Numbered from the stretch's first letter, positions 8,342 to 16,247 are shown. The stretch: 64,000 bases of DNA from Microtetraspora niveoalba (GCF_001570405.1 NZ_BBYM01000012.1:1-64000); one strand, 5' to 3'. The notes: generated by a model not told the origin, from the letters alone. Made by a program: numbers and translations.

Positions 8342-9571
8342 ATGAGTCAGCTTCCGTTGCGGGCGCAGCTCGCCAGTGCTCTGGGGCGTACGGCCGCGAC
8401 TCTGTCCCGGGCCACCGGGCGCGGCGACGGCTCCGTGATCGGCGGCAGGGTCGGTCTGATGCTGGAGCCGGACCTGCTCCGCCAGCTCGCGGCGGACCGC
8501 AGGCTCGCGCTGGTGAGCGCCACCAACGGCAAGACCACGACCACGCGGCTGATCGCCTCCGCGCTGCGGCAGCTCGGCGAGGTGGCCACCAACGCCTTCG
8601 GCGCCAACATGCCCGCCGGCCACGTCTCGGCGCTCTCCAGCGCCAAGGACGCGCCGTACGCCGTGCTGGAGGTCGACGAGAAGTACCTCCCCGAGGTGCT
8701 CGACACGACGCGGGCCGGGGTGGTCTGCCTCATGAACCTCAGCCGCGACCAGATGGACCGCGCGGCGGAGATCTGGCTGCTCGCCCAGAAGTGGCGCCGC
8801 GCCCTCGCCGCGCAGCAGACGCTGGTGATCGCGAACTGCGACGACCCGCTGGTCGCCTGGGCGGCGTCCGGCTCGTCCAGGGTGAGCTGGGTGGCCGCGG
8901 GCCAGCGTTGGCGCGAGGACTCCTGGTGCTGCCCGGAGTGCGGCGGCCCGCTCGATCGCAAGGGCGCCGACTGGGCCTGCCGGGAGTGCGCGTTCCGCCG
9001 CCCCACGCCGTCCTGGGTCCTCGACGGCGAGGACGTGATCGACCCGCGCGGCCAGCGGTGGCGGCTGGACCTGCGGCTTCCCGGTCAGGCCAACCGGGCG
9101 AACGCGGCGATCGCGCTCGCGACCGTGGCGGCGTTCGGGCTCGAACCCGGCCACGCGCTCCTGGGGCTGCGCGAGGTGACCTCGGTCGCCGGGCGCTACA
9201 CCACGGTCGAGCGTGACGGCCGGTCGCTGCGGCTGCTGCTCGCCAAGAACCCCGCCGGCTGGCTGGAGGCGTTCGACGTCGCCGACCCGTCGCTCCCGAT
9301 CATCCTGTCGGTCAACGCGCAGGGCCCCGACGGCCGCGACACGTCCTGGCTCTGGGACGTGGACTACCGCATCCTGCGGGGGCGTCCGGTGCTGGTGACC
9401 GGGGAGCGCCGCCGCGATCTCGCCCTCCGCCTGTACGTCGCGGGCGTGCCGTTCCAGCTCTGCGACTCGTTCGGGCAGGCGGTCGCCGTGCTGCCGCCCG
9501 GCCGGATCGACGTGATCGCCAACTACACCGCCTTCCAGCAGATCCGAACGGAGTTCGGCCGTGCGGAGTGA
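8342..9571 (+). CDS. murT: Lipid II isoglutaminyl synthase, MurT subunit
   Basis: MurT is a Mur-ligase-like enzyme that, with GatD, amidates the D-Glu of lipid II to D-isoglutamine on the cytosolic face of the membrane. The 409-residue product has the ATP-binding loop ATNGKTTTT (60-68), the characteristic inserted zinc ribbon (C197, C200, C213, C216) and the C-terminal DUF1727 region with SWLWDVDY (335-342), where a conserved Asp is needed for catalysis. GAGGAGGAG precedes the ATG. gatD starts 33 nt downstream, the usual two-gene operon. A TAGGAT hexamer about 45 nt upstream could be the -10. Confidence 0.95.
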   Translation: MSQLPLRAQLASALGRTAATLSRATGRGDGSVIGGRVGLMLEPDLLRQLAADRRLALVSATNGKTTTTRLIASALRQLGEVATNAFGANMPAGHVSALSSAKDAPYAVLEVDEKYLPEVLDTTRAGVVCLMNLSRDQMDRAAEIWLLAQKWRRALAAQQTLVIANCDDPLVAWAASGSSRVSWVAAGQRWREDSWCCPECGGPLDRKGADWACRECAFRRPTPSWVLDGEDVIDPRGQRWRLDLRLPGQANRANAAIALATVAAFGLEPGHALLGLREVTSVAGRYTTVERDGRSLRLLLAKNPAGWLEAFDVADPSLPIILSVNAQGPDGRDTSWLWDVDYRILRGRPVLVTGERRRDLALRLYVAGVPFQLCDSFGQAVAVLPPGRIDVIANYTAFQQIRTEFGRAE

Positions 9572-9604
9572 CCACGGCCGCCGCCTGACGAGTGGAGTCC
9601 CGGC

Positions 9605-10312
9605 ATGACCTCTCACATTCGCCTTGTCTGGATCTATCCGGACCTGCTCAGCACGTACGGCGACCAGGGCAACGTGCTGGTCCTGGAGCAGCGGGCCCGC
9701 GCGCGCGGCCTGTCGGTCGAGACGGTCCACGTACGGTCATCCGACCCGGTGCCCGAGCAGGGGGACATCTACCTGATCGGCGGCGGCGAGGACCGGCCGC
9801 AGATCCTGGGCGCCGAGCGGCTGCGCAAGGACGGCGGCCTGCACCGCGCGGTCGCGCGCGGGGCGGCGCTCCTGGCCGTCTGCGCGGGCTACCAGATCAT
9901 GGGCTCGGTCTTCGGCGGAGAGGAGGGCCAGCCCGTGTCGGGCATCGGCCTGCTCGACATCAGTTCGGCCCGGGGGGAGCGTCGCGCGGTCGGCGAGCTG
10001 GCCGCGGAGGTGGATCCGGCGCTGGGCGTGCCCACGCTGACCGGCTTCGAGAACCACATGGGCGTCACCCGCCTGGGCCCCGGTGTACGGCCGCTGTCGC
10101 GGACGATCATCGGCACCGGCAACGGCGACGGCACGGAGGGCTGCTACGCGGGCAAGGTGATCGGCACGTACCTGCACGGCCCCGCCCTGGCCCGCAACCC
10201 GGCGCTCGCCGACCTGCTGCTCGCCTGGACGGTCGGGCCGCTCGCCCCGATCGACGACACCTGGTACCAGCGCCTGCGCGAGGAGCGCCTCGCCGCCGTG
10301 ATCCCCGGCTGA
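9605..10312 (+). CDS. gatD: Lipid II glutaminyl synthase, glutamine amidotransferase subunit GatD
   Basis: GatD releases ammonia from glutamine for MurT. This 235-residue class I (CobB/CobQ-like) amidotransferase has the nucleophile Cys93 in AVCAGYQIMG and the catalytic His191 in GTYLHGP, close to C94/H189 of the Staphylococcus enzyme. As in other GatD proteins there is no third Glu of the classic triad. It is co-transcribed with murT 33 nt upstream. A small palindrome at 10323-10337 (CGGCCC-GTC-GGGCCG) may end the transcript before the convergent dsrE-like gene. Confidence 0.95.
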   Translation: MTSHIRLVWIYPDLLSTYGDQGNVLVLEQRARARGLSVETVHVRSSDPVPEQGDIYLIGGGEDRPQILGAERLRKDGGLHRAVARGAALLAVCAGYQIMGSVFGGEEGQPVSGIGLLDISSARGERRAVGELAAEVDPALGVPTLTGFENHMGVTRLGPGVRPLSRTIIGTGNGDGTEGCYAGKVIGTYLHGPALARNPALADLLLAWTVGPLAPIDDTWYQRLREERLAAVIPG

Positions 10313-10426
10313 GCGCGCCCGCCGGCCCGTCGGGCCGAGACCGCCCGGGTGCCCCGCGGGCTCCTTGAGAGAGCCGCCTGCCAGGGGCCGGCGCGATCGT
10401 GCGTCAGCGGGTGGGCCGGGTCCCGG

Positions 10427-10789
10427 TCAGTAGACGAGCGCCTGGACGTCGTCGGCGAGGATCTCTTCGACGAACGTGGACGCGCCCGCGATCCGGACGC
10501 CGTCGATCACGTCGTCGATGGTGATGCCGCGCCGCGCCGCGCACTGGGTGCACAGCGTCACCCTGCCCCCGGCGAGCACCGCGTCGAGGAGGTCCGCCAG
10601 CGGGGCCGCCTCCTCCAGGGTGAACTCCTTGGCCCGCCCGGGCAGGGCGAACCAGGAGGATTCGCCGGTCAGCCACAGGGAGACCCGGACGCCGCTGACC
10701 AGGGCCGCGGCCGCGACCGTGAACGCCTGGTTGCACCGCTCCGGCGCGTCCGCACCGGCCGTGACCTTGATGACCAGAGATCGTGCCAT
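10427..10789 (-). CDS. DsrE-like family protein
   Basis: This 120-residue protein has the alternating alpha/beta pattern of DsrE/DsrF-like sulfur-relay proteins. LVIKVTAGADAPERCNQAF opens the fold, GVRVSLWLTGES is strand 2, and VTLCTQCAARRGI carries two cysteines (about 81 and 84) where active DsrE proteins bind persulfide. It is monocistronic and convergent with gatD. TAGGCT lies 6 nt before the ATG, suggesting leaderless transcription. The family call is firm; the substrate is unknown. Confidence 0.8.
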   Translation of the reverse strand: MARSLVIKVTAGADAPERCNQAFTVAAAALVSGVRVSLWLTGESSWFALPGRAKEFTLEEAAPLADLLDAVLAGGRVTLCTQCAARRGITIDDVIDGVRIAGASTFVEEILADDVQALVY

Positions 10790-10890
10790 GCCCGCAGCCT
10801 ACATCCGCCGCAAAGCCGTACAAGGTGGACATGGGGCGCGAGGCGGACGGCCGGGTCGCACGCCCGGAACACGCCCTAAGCTCGTGTCTC

Positions 10891-11388
10891 ATGGACGTAC
10901 ACCCTGACCTTGAGCCGATCGCCTTCCTGCTCGGCCGCTGGGAGGGAGCCGGCGTGGTCGGCTACCCCACGATGGAGAGCGCGAACTTCGGGCAGGAAGT
11001 CGTTTTCGGGCACAACGGCAAGCCGTTCCTGACGTACCAGAGCCGGACCTGGCTGCTCGACGGCGAGGGCAACAAGGTGCGGCCGCTGGCGACCGAGTCG
11101 GGCTTCTGGCGCATCCAGCCGGAGCGCCGGATCGAGGTCTGCCTCGCGCACCCGACCGGCATCGTGGAGATCTACCTGGGCGAGGTCGTCTTCCACAAGA
11201 TCGAGCTGCGCACCGACGTGGTCGCCCGCACGGACACCGCGAAGGACTACGCGGCCGGGCACCGGCTCTACGGCCTGGTCAACGGCAGCCTCATGTACGC
11301 GTACGACATGGCGGCCATGGGACACCCGCTCCAGTCGCACACCTCGGCCGAGCTGAAGAAGGTCGCCGAGTTCACGCCCGACGAGTAG
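10891..11388 (+). CDS. Nitrobindin-like heme-binding beta-barrel protein (FABP family)
   Basis: The 165-residue protein matches the bacterial nitrobindin/FABP-like family, a ten-stranded beta barrel that can hold heme and bind NO. LGRWEGAGVVGYPT (about 13-26) is the diagnostic GxWxGxG region, and the C-terminal HPLQSHTSAELKK contains the candidate axial histidine. I chose the ATG at 10891 because TAAGCT lies 8 nt upstream with no Shine-Dalgarno, typical of a leaderless gene, and because homologues start at this point. The longer ORF from 10783 has an atypical N-terminus. It is divergent from the DsrE gene. NO or peroxynitrite detoxification is known for relatives, not shown here. Confidence 0.85.
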   Translation: MDVHPDLEPIAFLLGRWEGAGVVGYPTMESANFGQEVVFGHNGKPFLTYQSRTWLLDGEGNKVRPLATESGFWRIQPERRIEVCLAHPTGIVEIYLGEVVFHKIELRTDVVARTDTAKDYAAGHRLYGLVNGSLMYAYDMAAMGHPLQSHTSAELKKVAEFTPDE

Positions 11389-11418
11389 ACCGGGCCCCGG
11401 CCCCGTCCACCGCGCTTC

Positions 11419-11451
11419 CGGCCCGCCGGTCGCTCCATGCCCGGCGGGCCG
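11419..11451 (+). terminator. Hairpin terminator after nitrobindin-like gene
   Basis: A perfect 11-bp stem (CGGCCCGCCGG / CCGGCGGGCCG) with an 11-nt loop lies 31 nt after the stop codon. It has no U-tract, which is common for actinobacterial terminators. Confidence 0.55.
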
Positions 11452-11588
11452 CCCGGAGTCACCCGCCCGCGCCGCCCCTGGGCCCGGTGGTGTCACACCG
11501 CGCCGCTTCCGGCCGATATCTACGCACCGATATCTACGGGCGGACCGTCCACGCGTGGACTGTCCCCGGGCGGAACGAGGAGCGGACG

Positions 11589-12650
11589 ATGAGGCCACGG
11601 GCGTTGGTGCTGGCGCCGATGCGGGGCCCCGCGTGGGCCCGGTTGCGTGAGCTGGCCGAGGTGATCTACGAGCCGGTCCCCGTACGGCGTTCGCCGCGCG
11701 GCCACTCGGCGGCGGAGCTGGCCGCCCGGTTGGAGGAGGAGCGTGCCCGCATCCTCATCACCGACGGCGACGAGGTCGGCGGGCCGGTACTCGACCTTCC
11801 GCTGATGGCGATCGGCTGCACACGGGCGGAGCCGGTCAACATCGACATGGCGGCGGCCACGGCCCGCCGGATCCCCGTGCTGTGCGCTCCCGGACGCGAC
11901 GCCGACGGGATCGCCGAGCTCACCCTCGCCCTGCTGCTGGCCGTGAGCCGCCGGCTGCTGGTGGCCGACCGGGACGTCAGGGCGGGGCGGGAGCGCGAGG
12001 AACGGGAGTGGCACCGGTCGTGGGAGCTCGCCGGCCGGACCTTCGGCATCGTCGGCGGCGGAGCGTCGGCCCGTGCGGTGACGTGGCGCATGAAGGGGCT
12101 CGGGATGCGCGTGATCGTCCACGACCCGGAGGCGCCCCGGGGGCGAAACGGCCTCGGCCGGCTGCTCGCCGAGGCGGACGTGGTCTCCATGCACGGGACG
12201 ATCGCCCACGGCGCCGGTCGGTACGGACCGGTCGGTGGCGCCGGTGCGGCTCCACGCGTCGGCGCGGGTCACGCCACGGGACCGGCCGGTGCCGCCGCCG
12301 CGGTGCCGGGCAACGGGCTCGTGGCCGTCATCGGCGCGGGCGAGTTCGCGGCGATGAAGCCGGGAGCGATCTTCATCAACACCGCCCGGCCGGAGTGGCA
12401 CGACGCCGACGCGCTGGTCGGGGCGTTGAAGTCGGGACATCTCGGCGGAGCCGCGCTCGACCACGCCCCCGCGGGCCCCGGGCACCCCCTGGCCGCCATG
12501 GACAACGTCGTCCTGACGCCGGGCATCGGCGGCGGGACGTACGACACCGAGGCGAACCACAGCCGGATGATCTGCGGGGACATCGTGCGCCTGCTCGGCG
12601 GAGAGACCCCGCTGCACTGTGCCAATCCCGAGGTCCTGCGGACCTCCTGA
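11589..12650 (+). CDS. D-isomer-specific 2-hydroxyacid dehydrogenase homologue, altered active site
   Basis: The 353-residue product has the fold order of D-2-hydroxyacid dehydrogenases: a substrate-binding N-half, a nucleotide-binding region GIVGGGASARAV (about 153-164), FINTARPEWHD carrying the conserved Arg, then GAALDH...LTPGIGG. Canonical enzymes have a Glu after the LDV motif and a His in TPHIGG. Here the Glu position reads APAGPG and the His is Gly (TPGIGG). A Gly/Ala-rich insert (about 205-240) replaces the usual HxPLT segment. It may therefore be inactive or do different chemistry. GAGGAG lies 7 nt upstream of the ATG. It appears monocistronic. Confidence 0.75.
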   Translation: MRPRALVLAPMRGPAWARLRELAEVIYEPVPVRRSPRGHSAAELAARLEEERARILITDGDEVGGPVLDLPLMAIGCTRAEPVNIDMAAATARRIPVLCAPGRDADGIAELTLALLLAVSRRLLVADRDVRAGREREEREWHRSWELAGRTFGIVGGGASARAVTWRMKGLGMRVIVHDPEAPRGRNGLGRLLAEADVVSMHGTIAHGAGRYGPVGGAGAAPRVGAGHATGPAGAAAAVPGNGLVAVIGAGEFAAMKPGAIFINTARPEWHDADALVGALKSGHLGGAALDHAPAGPGHPLAAMDNVVLTPGIGGGTYDTEANHSRMICGDIVRLLGGETPLHCANPEVLRTS

Positions 12651-12700
12651 GCCATCGCGGCTCCGCGCGTCCGGTACGTCGTCGCGCGGGTCCCCGATGG

Positions 12701-12923
12701 GGAGAAAAGAAGAACCCCGGGCTCGCTCCGCCTGGGTGAGGCGGGCCGGCTGGACCAAGGCGGGGGATGGCTCCCACGCCGCCGGCTGCCCGGGGTTCCG
12801 GTGTCTGTCGTGGATTCGCCGGACGTCGTACGACATCCGGACGGAGGTCCGAATGGACGGCGTCCTAGCGGACAGCCACCTCGCTAGTCCAAGAATGAAC
12901 CTTCATTGTTTGGACCACCTCCC
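12701..12923 (-). ncRNA. Candidate structured RNA ending in a terminator-like fold
   Basis: This segment of a 564-nt gene-free stretch is packed with nested inverted repeats. On the minus strand, in order: GGGAGGTGG; a hairpin at 12888-12914; a CTAGC/GCTAG stem at about 12866-12887; short GGAC palindromes at 12838-12864; then an 87-nt branched unit (12712-12798). That unit is closed by a perfect 11-bp helix (GAACCCCGGGC pairing with GCCCGGGGTTC) and encloses a 6-bp hairpin (12728-12744) and a second arm (GCCGGC/GCCGGC with inner GGCG/CGCC). On the minus strand the closing helix is followed by TTCTTTTCTCC, like an intrinsic terminator. I recognise no known RNA family, and no minus-strand gene follows for about 2 kb. 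Confidence 0.35.
12865..12906 (-). CDS. Possible 13-codon leader peptide
   Basis: ATG at 12906 follows GGGAGGTGG at an 8-nt spacing and opens a 13-codon frame (MKVHSWTSEVAVR) ending in TAG. The ATG sits in a hairpin (AATGAA/TTCATT). The strong ribosome binding site is the main evidence. It lies at the 5' end of the structured segment above, so it could act as a leader peptide for attenuation, but no downstream gene is visible. Confidence 0.3.
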   Translation of the reverse strand: MKVHSWTSEVAVR

Positions 12924-13142
12924 TTCTGCGTGCTTCGTACGCTATGCGACGCCGCAGAGTGCGGCAACCGAATTAATGGGCCCCCGCCTCACATCGCTTG
13001 ACCAGCGCTTTTCCCGCGGCACCGCGTGGGGCGCCCGTCCTTGTGCGATCCACTGACGATCACGTTCGCGGAGCGCCGTGCTCGCGTGGCGGACGTCCCG
13101 AGCCGGGGGCGCGGGGGAGCGCGGTCGCCGGAAGACGGCGGG

Positions 13143-13208
13143 CGAATCCATCGGCGATGTGATCGGCGATGGATTCGTACGAATCGGCGGCGCGGAGACT
13201 CGTACACT
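13143..13208 (+). promoter_or_regulatory. nur promoter with overlapping palindromes
   Basis: A 16-bp inverted repeat with one mismatch (CGAATCCATCGGCGAT, 3-nt spacer, then its mate at 13162-13177) overlaps the perfect 12-bp palindrome ATTCGTACGAAT (13173-13184). The -10 TACACT (13203-13208) lies 6 nt before the nur ATG. The palindrome sits where the -35 would be, fitting an operator, possibly autoregulatory. It does not match the TTGCAA-type Nur box. Confidence 0.5.
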
Positions 13209-13214
13209 CTGTGC

Positions 13215-13625
13215 ATGACCGACACTTGGCACGAGGAGTTGCGGGCGCGCGGCTACCGGGTCACACCTCAGCGTCAACTGGTGCTGGAGGCGGTCACCTC
13301 GCTCGGCCATGCGACGCCGGAGGACATCTGCTCGCGAGTCCAGGAGACGGCGCGCGGTGTCAACATCTCCACGGTCTACCGCACGCTCGAACTCCTGGAA
13401 GAGCTGGGCATGGTCACCCACACCCATCTGGGGCACGGCCCGCCCACGTATCACCTGGCCTCCGAGGCGGACCACGTGCACCTCGTCTGCCGTGGCTGCG
13501 GAGAGGTGACGGAGGTGCGGCCCGAGCTGGTGGAGGGACTGGTCCGCAGGCTGGAGGACGAGCTCGGCTTCGCCACCGACGTCCGCCACCTGACCGTCTT
13601 CGGCCGTTGCCGCGACTGCCGCTGA
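13215..13625 (+). CDS. nur: Fur-family metalloregulator, Nur-like (nickel)
   Basis: The 136-residue protein has the Fur winged helix (TPQRQLVLEAV; NISTVYRTLELLEELG) and C-terminal dimerisation domain. It most resembles Streptomyces coelicolor Nur. Its nickel-site histidines H70, H72 and H126 correspond to H69, H71 and H125 here (offset of one), within VTHTHLGHGPPTYHL. Of the second-site ligands, H33, H88 and H90 are conserved (H32, H87, H89), but H86 is Ala85. Two CxxC motifs (C92/C95, C132/C135) could hold structural zinc. Known Nur represses nickel uptake genes and, indirectly, Fe-SOD. The start is set by a leaderless -10 6 nt upstream; longer frames upstream look non-coding. Confidence 0.85.
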   Translation: MTDTWHEELRARGYRVTPQRQLVLEAVTSLGHATPEDICSRVQETARGVNISTVYRTLELLEELGMVTHTHLGHGPPTYHLASEADHVHLVCRGCGEVTEVRPELVEGLVRRLEDELGFATDVRHLTVFGRCRDCR

Positions 13626-13773
13626 CCCGTCGCGGCCCGAACGGCTACCGCCGGTCCGTGCGCGCTGCCTCCAGTCCTTCCCGCGGGCTGCGTTCGCGGC
13701 GCTCCCACACGTCGCCGCGGCCGCGGGGGCATCCCGGGCATCCGGGAGTGGCGGGCGGCAATAGCCTTGGGAC

Positions 13774-14793
13774 ATGCGCAGCCCTTTGCTGGACACACCC
13801 GGAGCCGTCGCCGCGGAGGCACCCGACGCGACGGTCGCCGCTCATTACGGAGAGCCCTTCGCCGAGCAGCGCGCGCTCGCGAGCGGCCGGGCCGTCGTCG
13901 ACCGGAGCGACCGCGAGGTCGTCCGCGTCTCCGGCCCCGACAGGTTGAGCTGGCTGAACAGCCTGAGCTCCCAGAAAATCGACAACCTCGCGCCCGGCAC
14001 TCCCGCCCAGACGCTGTTCCTGGATCTCCAGGGCCGGGTCGAGCACCATCTCGTCCTGGTGGACGACGGGGAGGCGGTCTGGGCGCACGTCGAGCCCGGC
14101 ACCGCCGCCGAGCTGGTCGCCTTCCTGGAGAAGATGCGTTTCATGCTCCGGGTCGAGGTCGCCGATGTGACCTCCGACTACGCCGTCGTCTCCGTCGCCG
14201 CCCCCGGCGGCGCCGTACACCTGCCGGAGGCCCTCCCCGAGGGGACCGTCGTCGTCGGCGGAGACCTGCTGATCCCACGCGTACGGCTGGCCACGGTGGC
14301 GGAGGACCTCGGGCTCCGTCCGGCGGGGCTGTGGGCATACGAGGCGTTGCGCATCGAGGCGCACGTGCCGCGGCTGGGGATCGACACCGACCACAAGACG
14401 ATCCCGCACGAGGTGGGCTGGATCGGCGAGGCGGTGCACCTGAGCAAGGGCTGCTACCGCGGCCAGGAGACGGTCGCCCGGGTCCACAACCTGGGCCACC
14501 CGCCGCGCCGGCTGGTCTTCCTGCACCTGGACGGCAGCGTCGACACGCTGCCGGGGCGCGGCGCCCCGGTGACGCTCCAGGACGAGGGCGAGGGGGCGCC
14601 GGTCGGCTACGTGGGCTCGGCGGCCCGCCACCACGAGCTGGGCCCGATCGCGCTCGCGGTCGTGAAGCGCACCGTCCCCGTGGACGCGGTCCTGCTCGCG
14701 GGCGGCGTGGCCGCGTCGCAGGAGGTCATCGTCCCGCCGGACGCGGGACGCAACGTGGAGATCGACCCGGCGCTGCGCCGCCGCATCCGCTGA
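13774..14793 (+). CDS. ygfZ: YgfZ/GcvT-like folate-binding protein
   Basis: YgfZ-type proteins bind tetrahydrofolate and help maintain or repair iron-sulfur enzymes. The 339-residue product has the GcvT fold and the diagnostic motif KGCYRGQE at 225-232, including the essential Cys227. GWIGEAVHLS and RVHNLGHPPRRL are typical flanking segments. TAGCCT lies 6 nt before the ATG, consistent with leaderless transcription. Its position 148 nt after the Fur-family regulator is common in actinobacteria. Confidence 0.9.
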   Translation: MRSPLLDTPGAVAAEAPDATVAAHYGEPFAEQRALASGRAVVDRSDREVVRVSGPDRLSWLNSLSSQKIDNLAPGTPAQTLFLDLQGRVEHHLVLVDDGEAVWAHVEPGTAAELVAFLEKMRFMLRVEVADVTSDYAVVSVAAPGGAVHLPEALPEGTVVVGGDLLIPRVRLATVAEDLGLRPAGLWAYEALRIEAHVPRLGIDTDHKTIPHEVGWIGEAVHLSKGCYRGQETVARVHNLGHPPRRLVFLHLDGSVDTLPGRGAPVTLQDEGEGAPVGYVGSAARHHELGPIALAVVKRTVPVDAVLLAGGVAASQEVIVPPDAGRNVEIDPALRRRIR

Positions 14794-14802
14794 CGCGCCC
14801 CC

Positions 14803-14827
14803 GGCCGCCGCGACTCAGGCGGCGGCC
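14803..14827 (+). terminator. Hairpin terminator after ygfZ
   Basis: A perfect 9-bp stem (GGCCGCCGC / GCGGCGGCC) with a 7-nt loop begins 9 nt after the ygfZ stop. Confidence 0.55.
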
Positions 14828-14888
14828 CATGCGAGGCGGCAGACCCCGCGGACCGGCCGGTCGGTTCCGGAGAGCGGGAAGCCCGGCA

Positions 14889-14913
14889 GCCGGCGTCTGT
14901 GTGTGACGCCGGC
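14889..14913 (-). terminator. Hairpin terminator for the BTRD-repeat gene
   Basis: A perfect 9-bp stem (GCCGGCGTC / GACGCCGGC) with loop TGTGTGT lies 26 nt beyond the end of the leftward gene at 14940. Confidence 0.55.
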
Positions 14914-14939
14914 GAGCCGCTCCCGATGGGAAGGATGTC

Positions 14940-15752
14940 CTACTTCGTCCAGATGGCGGCGTACTTGCCGTCCTCGCTGTTCACCTGGGCGGGGAAGTAC
15001 CCCTCGCTCCTGAGCTCGTTGAACCGGCTCTGGTAGCCGGAGCTCGACATCCCCGTGTACTCGAACCAGCCGTCGATCTTGTCGTTGCGCCAGACGGCCG
15101 TGTACGTGCCGCCGGGGCCCACCGCGACGTAACCGGGGCGGTAGCCGTTGGAGACGCGCGCCCTGAACTCGGCCTCGTGCTCGGTGAACGACTTGCCGAC
15201 GGTGACCTCCCACCGGACGCCCGAGGGGTTGGCCGTCCAGATCGCCGCGTACATCGGGGCGGCGGCGGTGCCGTACACGTCCACCGAGGCCGGCGCCAGG
15301 CCGTTGGCGACGGCGGAGGCGTTCGCGGAGGTGAACTGCGCGGCGGTCATGTTGTGCCGGGCGACGAACTTGCCGGACTTCTTCACGAAGACCGCCGCGA
15401 ACCGGGCGCCGTCGCCGCTGCCGGTCGCCGTGACCACCGTCGGCTGGTAGCCCTTCGCGTTGTACTCGTCGAACCGCTGCTGGTAGCCCTGGGAGGACAT
15501 GTCCTGGTACATGGCCCAGGAGACGCCGGGCGACTTGACCCACACACCGGCGTAGCTGGGGCCGGACGAGATGCTCAGGCTGACGGGCACGTATCCCTTG
15601 CCGCTGAGATCGTGGAACTTCTGCGCCTGCTGCGCCGCCGTGACGCCGTGATACGCGACGGACGCGGACGGCGCCTGAGCGTGGGCCGCGGCCGGCGTTC
15701 CCGCCACGGCCAGGGCGACAGCCGCGATGGCGAGCCTTCCAGTGGTACGCAT
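14940..15752 (-). CDS. Secreted protein made of BTRD1-type repeats
   Basis: The 270-residue protein has a Sec signal peptide (MRTTGRLAIAAVALAVAG..., cleavage near AAAHA-Q). About five repeats of 45-50 residues follow, each with an F/Y-x-x-x-GY-x-P core: GKGYVPVSL, AKGYQPTVV, ANGLAPASV, SNGYRPGYV and SEGYFPAQV. The units between them carry YAGVWVK, FAAVFVK, YAAIWTA, YTAVW and YAAIWTK. This matches bacterial tandem repeat domain 1, also found in front of fungal polyglycine hydrolases and bacterial beta-lactamase-like proteins, where it is thought to bind targets. Here it stands alone with no catalytic domain. GGGGAGGG precedes the ATG at 15752; the ORF extends slightly further upstream. Confidence 0.8.
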   Translation of the reverse strand: MRTTGRLAIAAVALAVAGTPAAAHAQAPSASVAYHGVTAAQQAQKFHDLSGKGYVPVSLSISSGPSYAGVWVKSPGVSWAMYQDMSSQGYQQRFDEYNAKGYQPTVVTATGSGDGARFAAVFVKKSGKFVARHNMTAAQFTSANASAVANGLAPASVDVYGTAAAPMYAAIWTANPSGVRWEVTVGKSFTEHEAEFRARVSNGYRPGYVAVGPGGTYTAVWRNDKIDGWFEYTGMSSSGYQSRFNELRSEGYFPAQVNSEDGKYAAIWTK

Positions 15753-15821
15753 GACCCTCCCCGGGGGTATGGACGCTCCGAACCTTGGGCGAGGCATGAC
15801 CCTAACAGAGGAAGATCCGCG

Positions 15822-16247
15822 TCAAACCTCGATCAGTAAGGTGATCGGCCCGTCGTTTGTCAGCGACACCTTCATGTCGGCGCCGAAGACCCCGGTCTCC
15901 ACGCGCGCGCCCAGCGACCTCAGCTCGTCCACCACCGCCTCGACCAGCGGCTCCGCCACCGGACCTGGGGCGGCCGCCTGCCACGTCGGCCGCCGGCCCT
16001 TCCGGGCGTCGCCGTACAGTGTGAACTGGCTCACTACGAGAAGCGGGGCGTCGACGTCGGAGCACGACTTCTCTCCGTGCAGGACGCGCAGCCCCCAGAG
16101 CTTGCCGGCGAGCCGGGCCGCCTCGGCCGGGCCGTCGGTATGCGTGGCTCCGACCAGGACGAGCAGGCCGGGCTCGTCGATCGCCCCCACGACCTCGCCG
16201 TCGACCACCACAGACGCGGAGCTGACCCGCTGCACGACCGCACGCAT
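15822..16247 (-). CDS. dtd: D-aminoacyl-tRNA deacylase
   Basis: Dtd hydrolyses D-amino acids from mischarged tRNAs. The 141-residue length, [18 protein letters not shown] start, [15 protein letters not shown] (about 73-87) and the C-terminal [10 protein letters not shown] carrying the Gly-cisPro motif all fit the family. I chose the ATG at 16247 from this conserved N-terminus. It is divergent from the asparaginase gene across a 287-nt GC-rich gap in which I see nothing else. Confidence 0.93.
   Translation of the reverse strand: MRAVVQRVSSASVVVDGEVVGAIDEPGLLVLVGATHTDGPAEAARLAGKLWGLRVLHGEKSCSDVDAPLLVVSQFTLYGDARKGRRPTWQAAAPGPVAEPLVEAVVDELRSLGARVETGVFGADMKVSLTNDGPITLLIEV

Noticed and set aside
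11520-12836. 438-codon minus-strand frame starting MSYDVRRIHDRHRNPG
   Set aside because: Most of it is antisense to the dehydrogenase gene and has shadow composition. Its start falls inside the structured intergenic segment, which I describe as a possible RNA instead.
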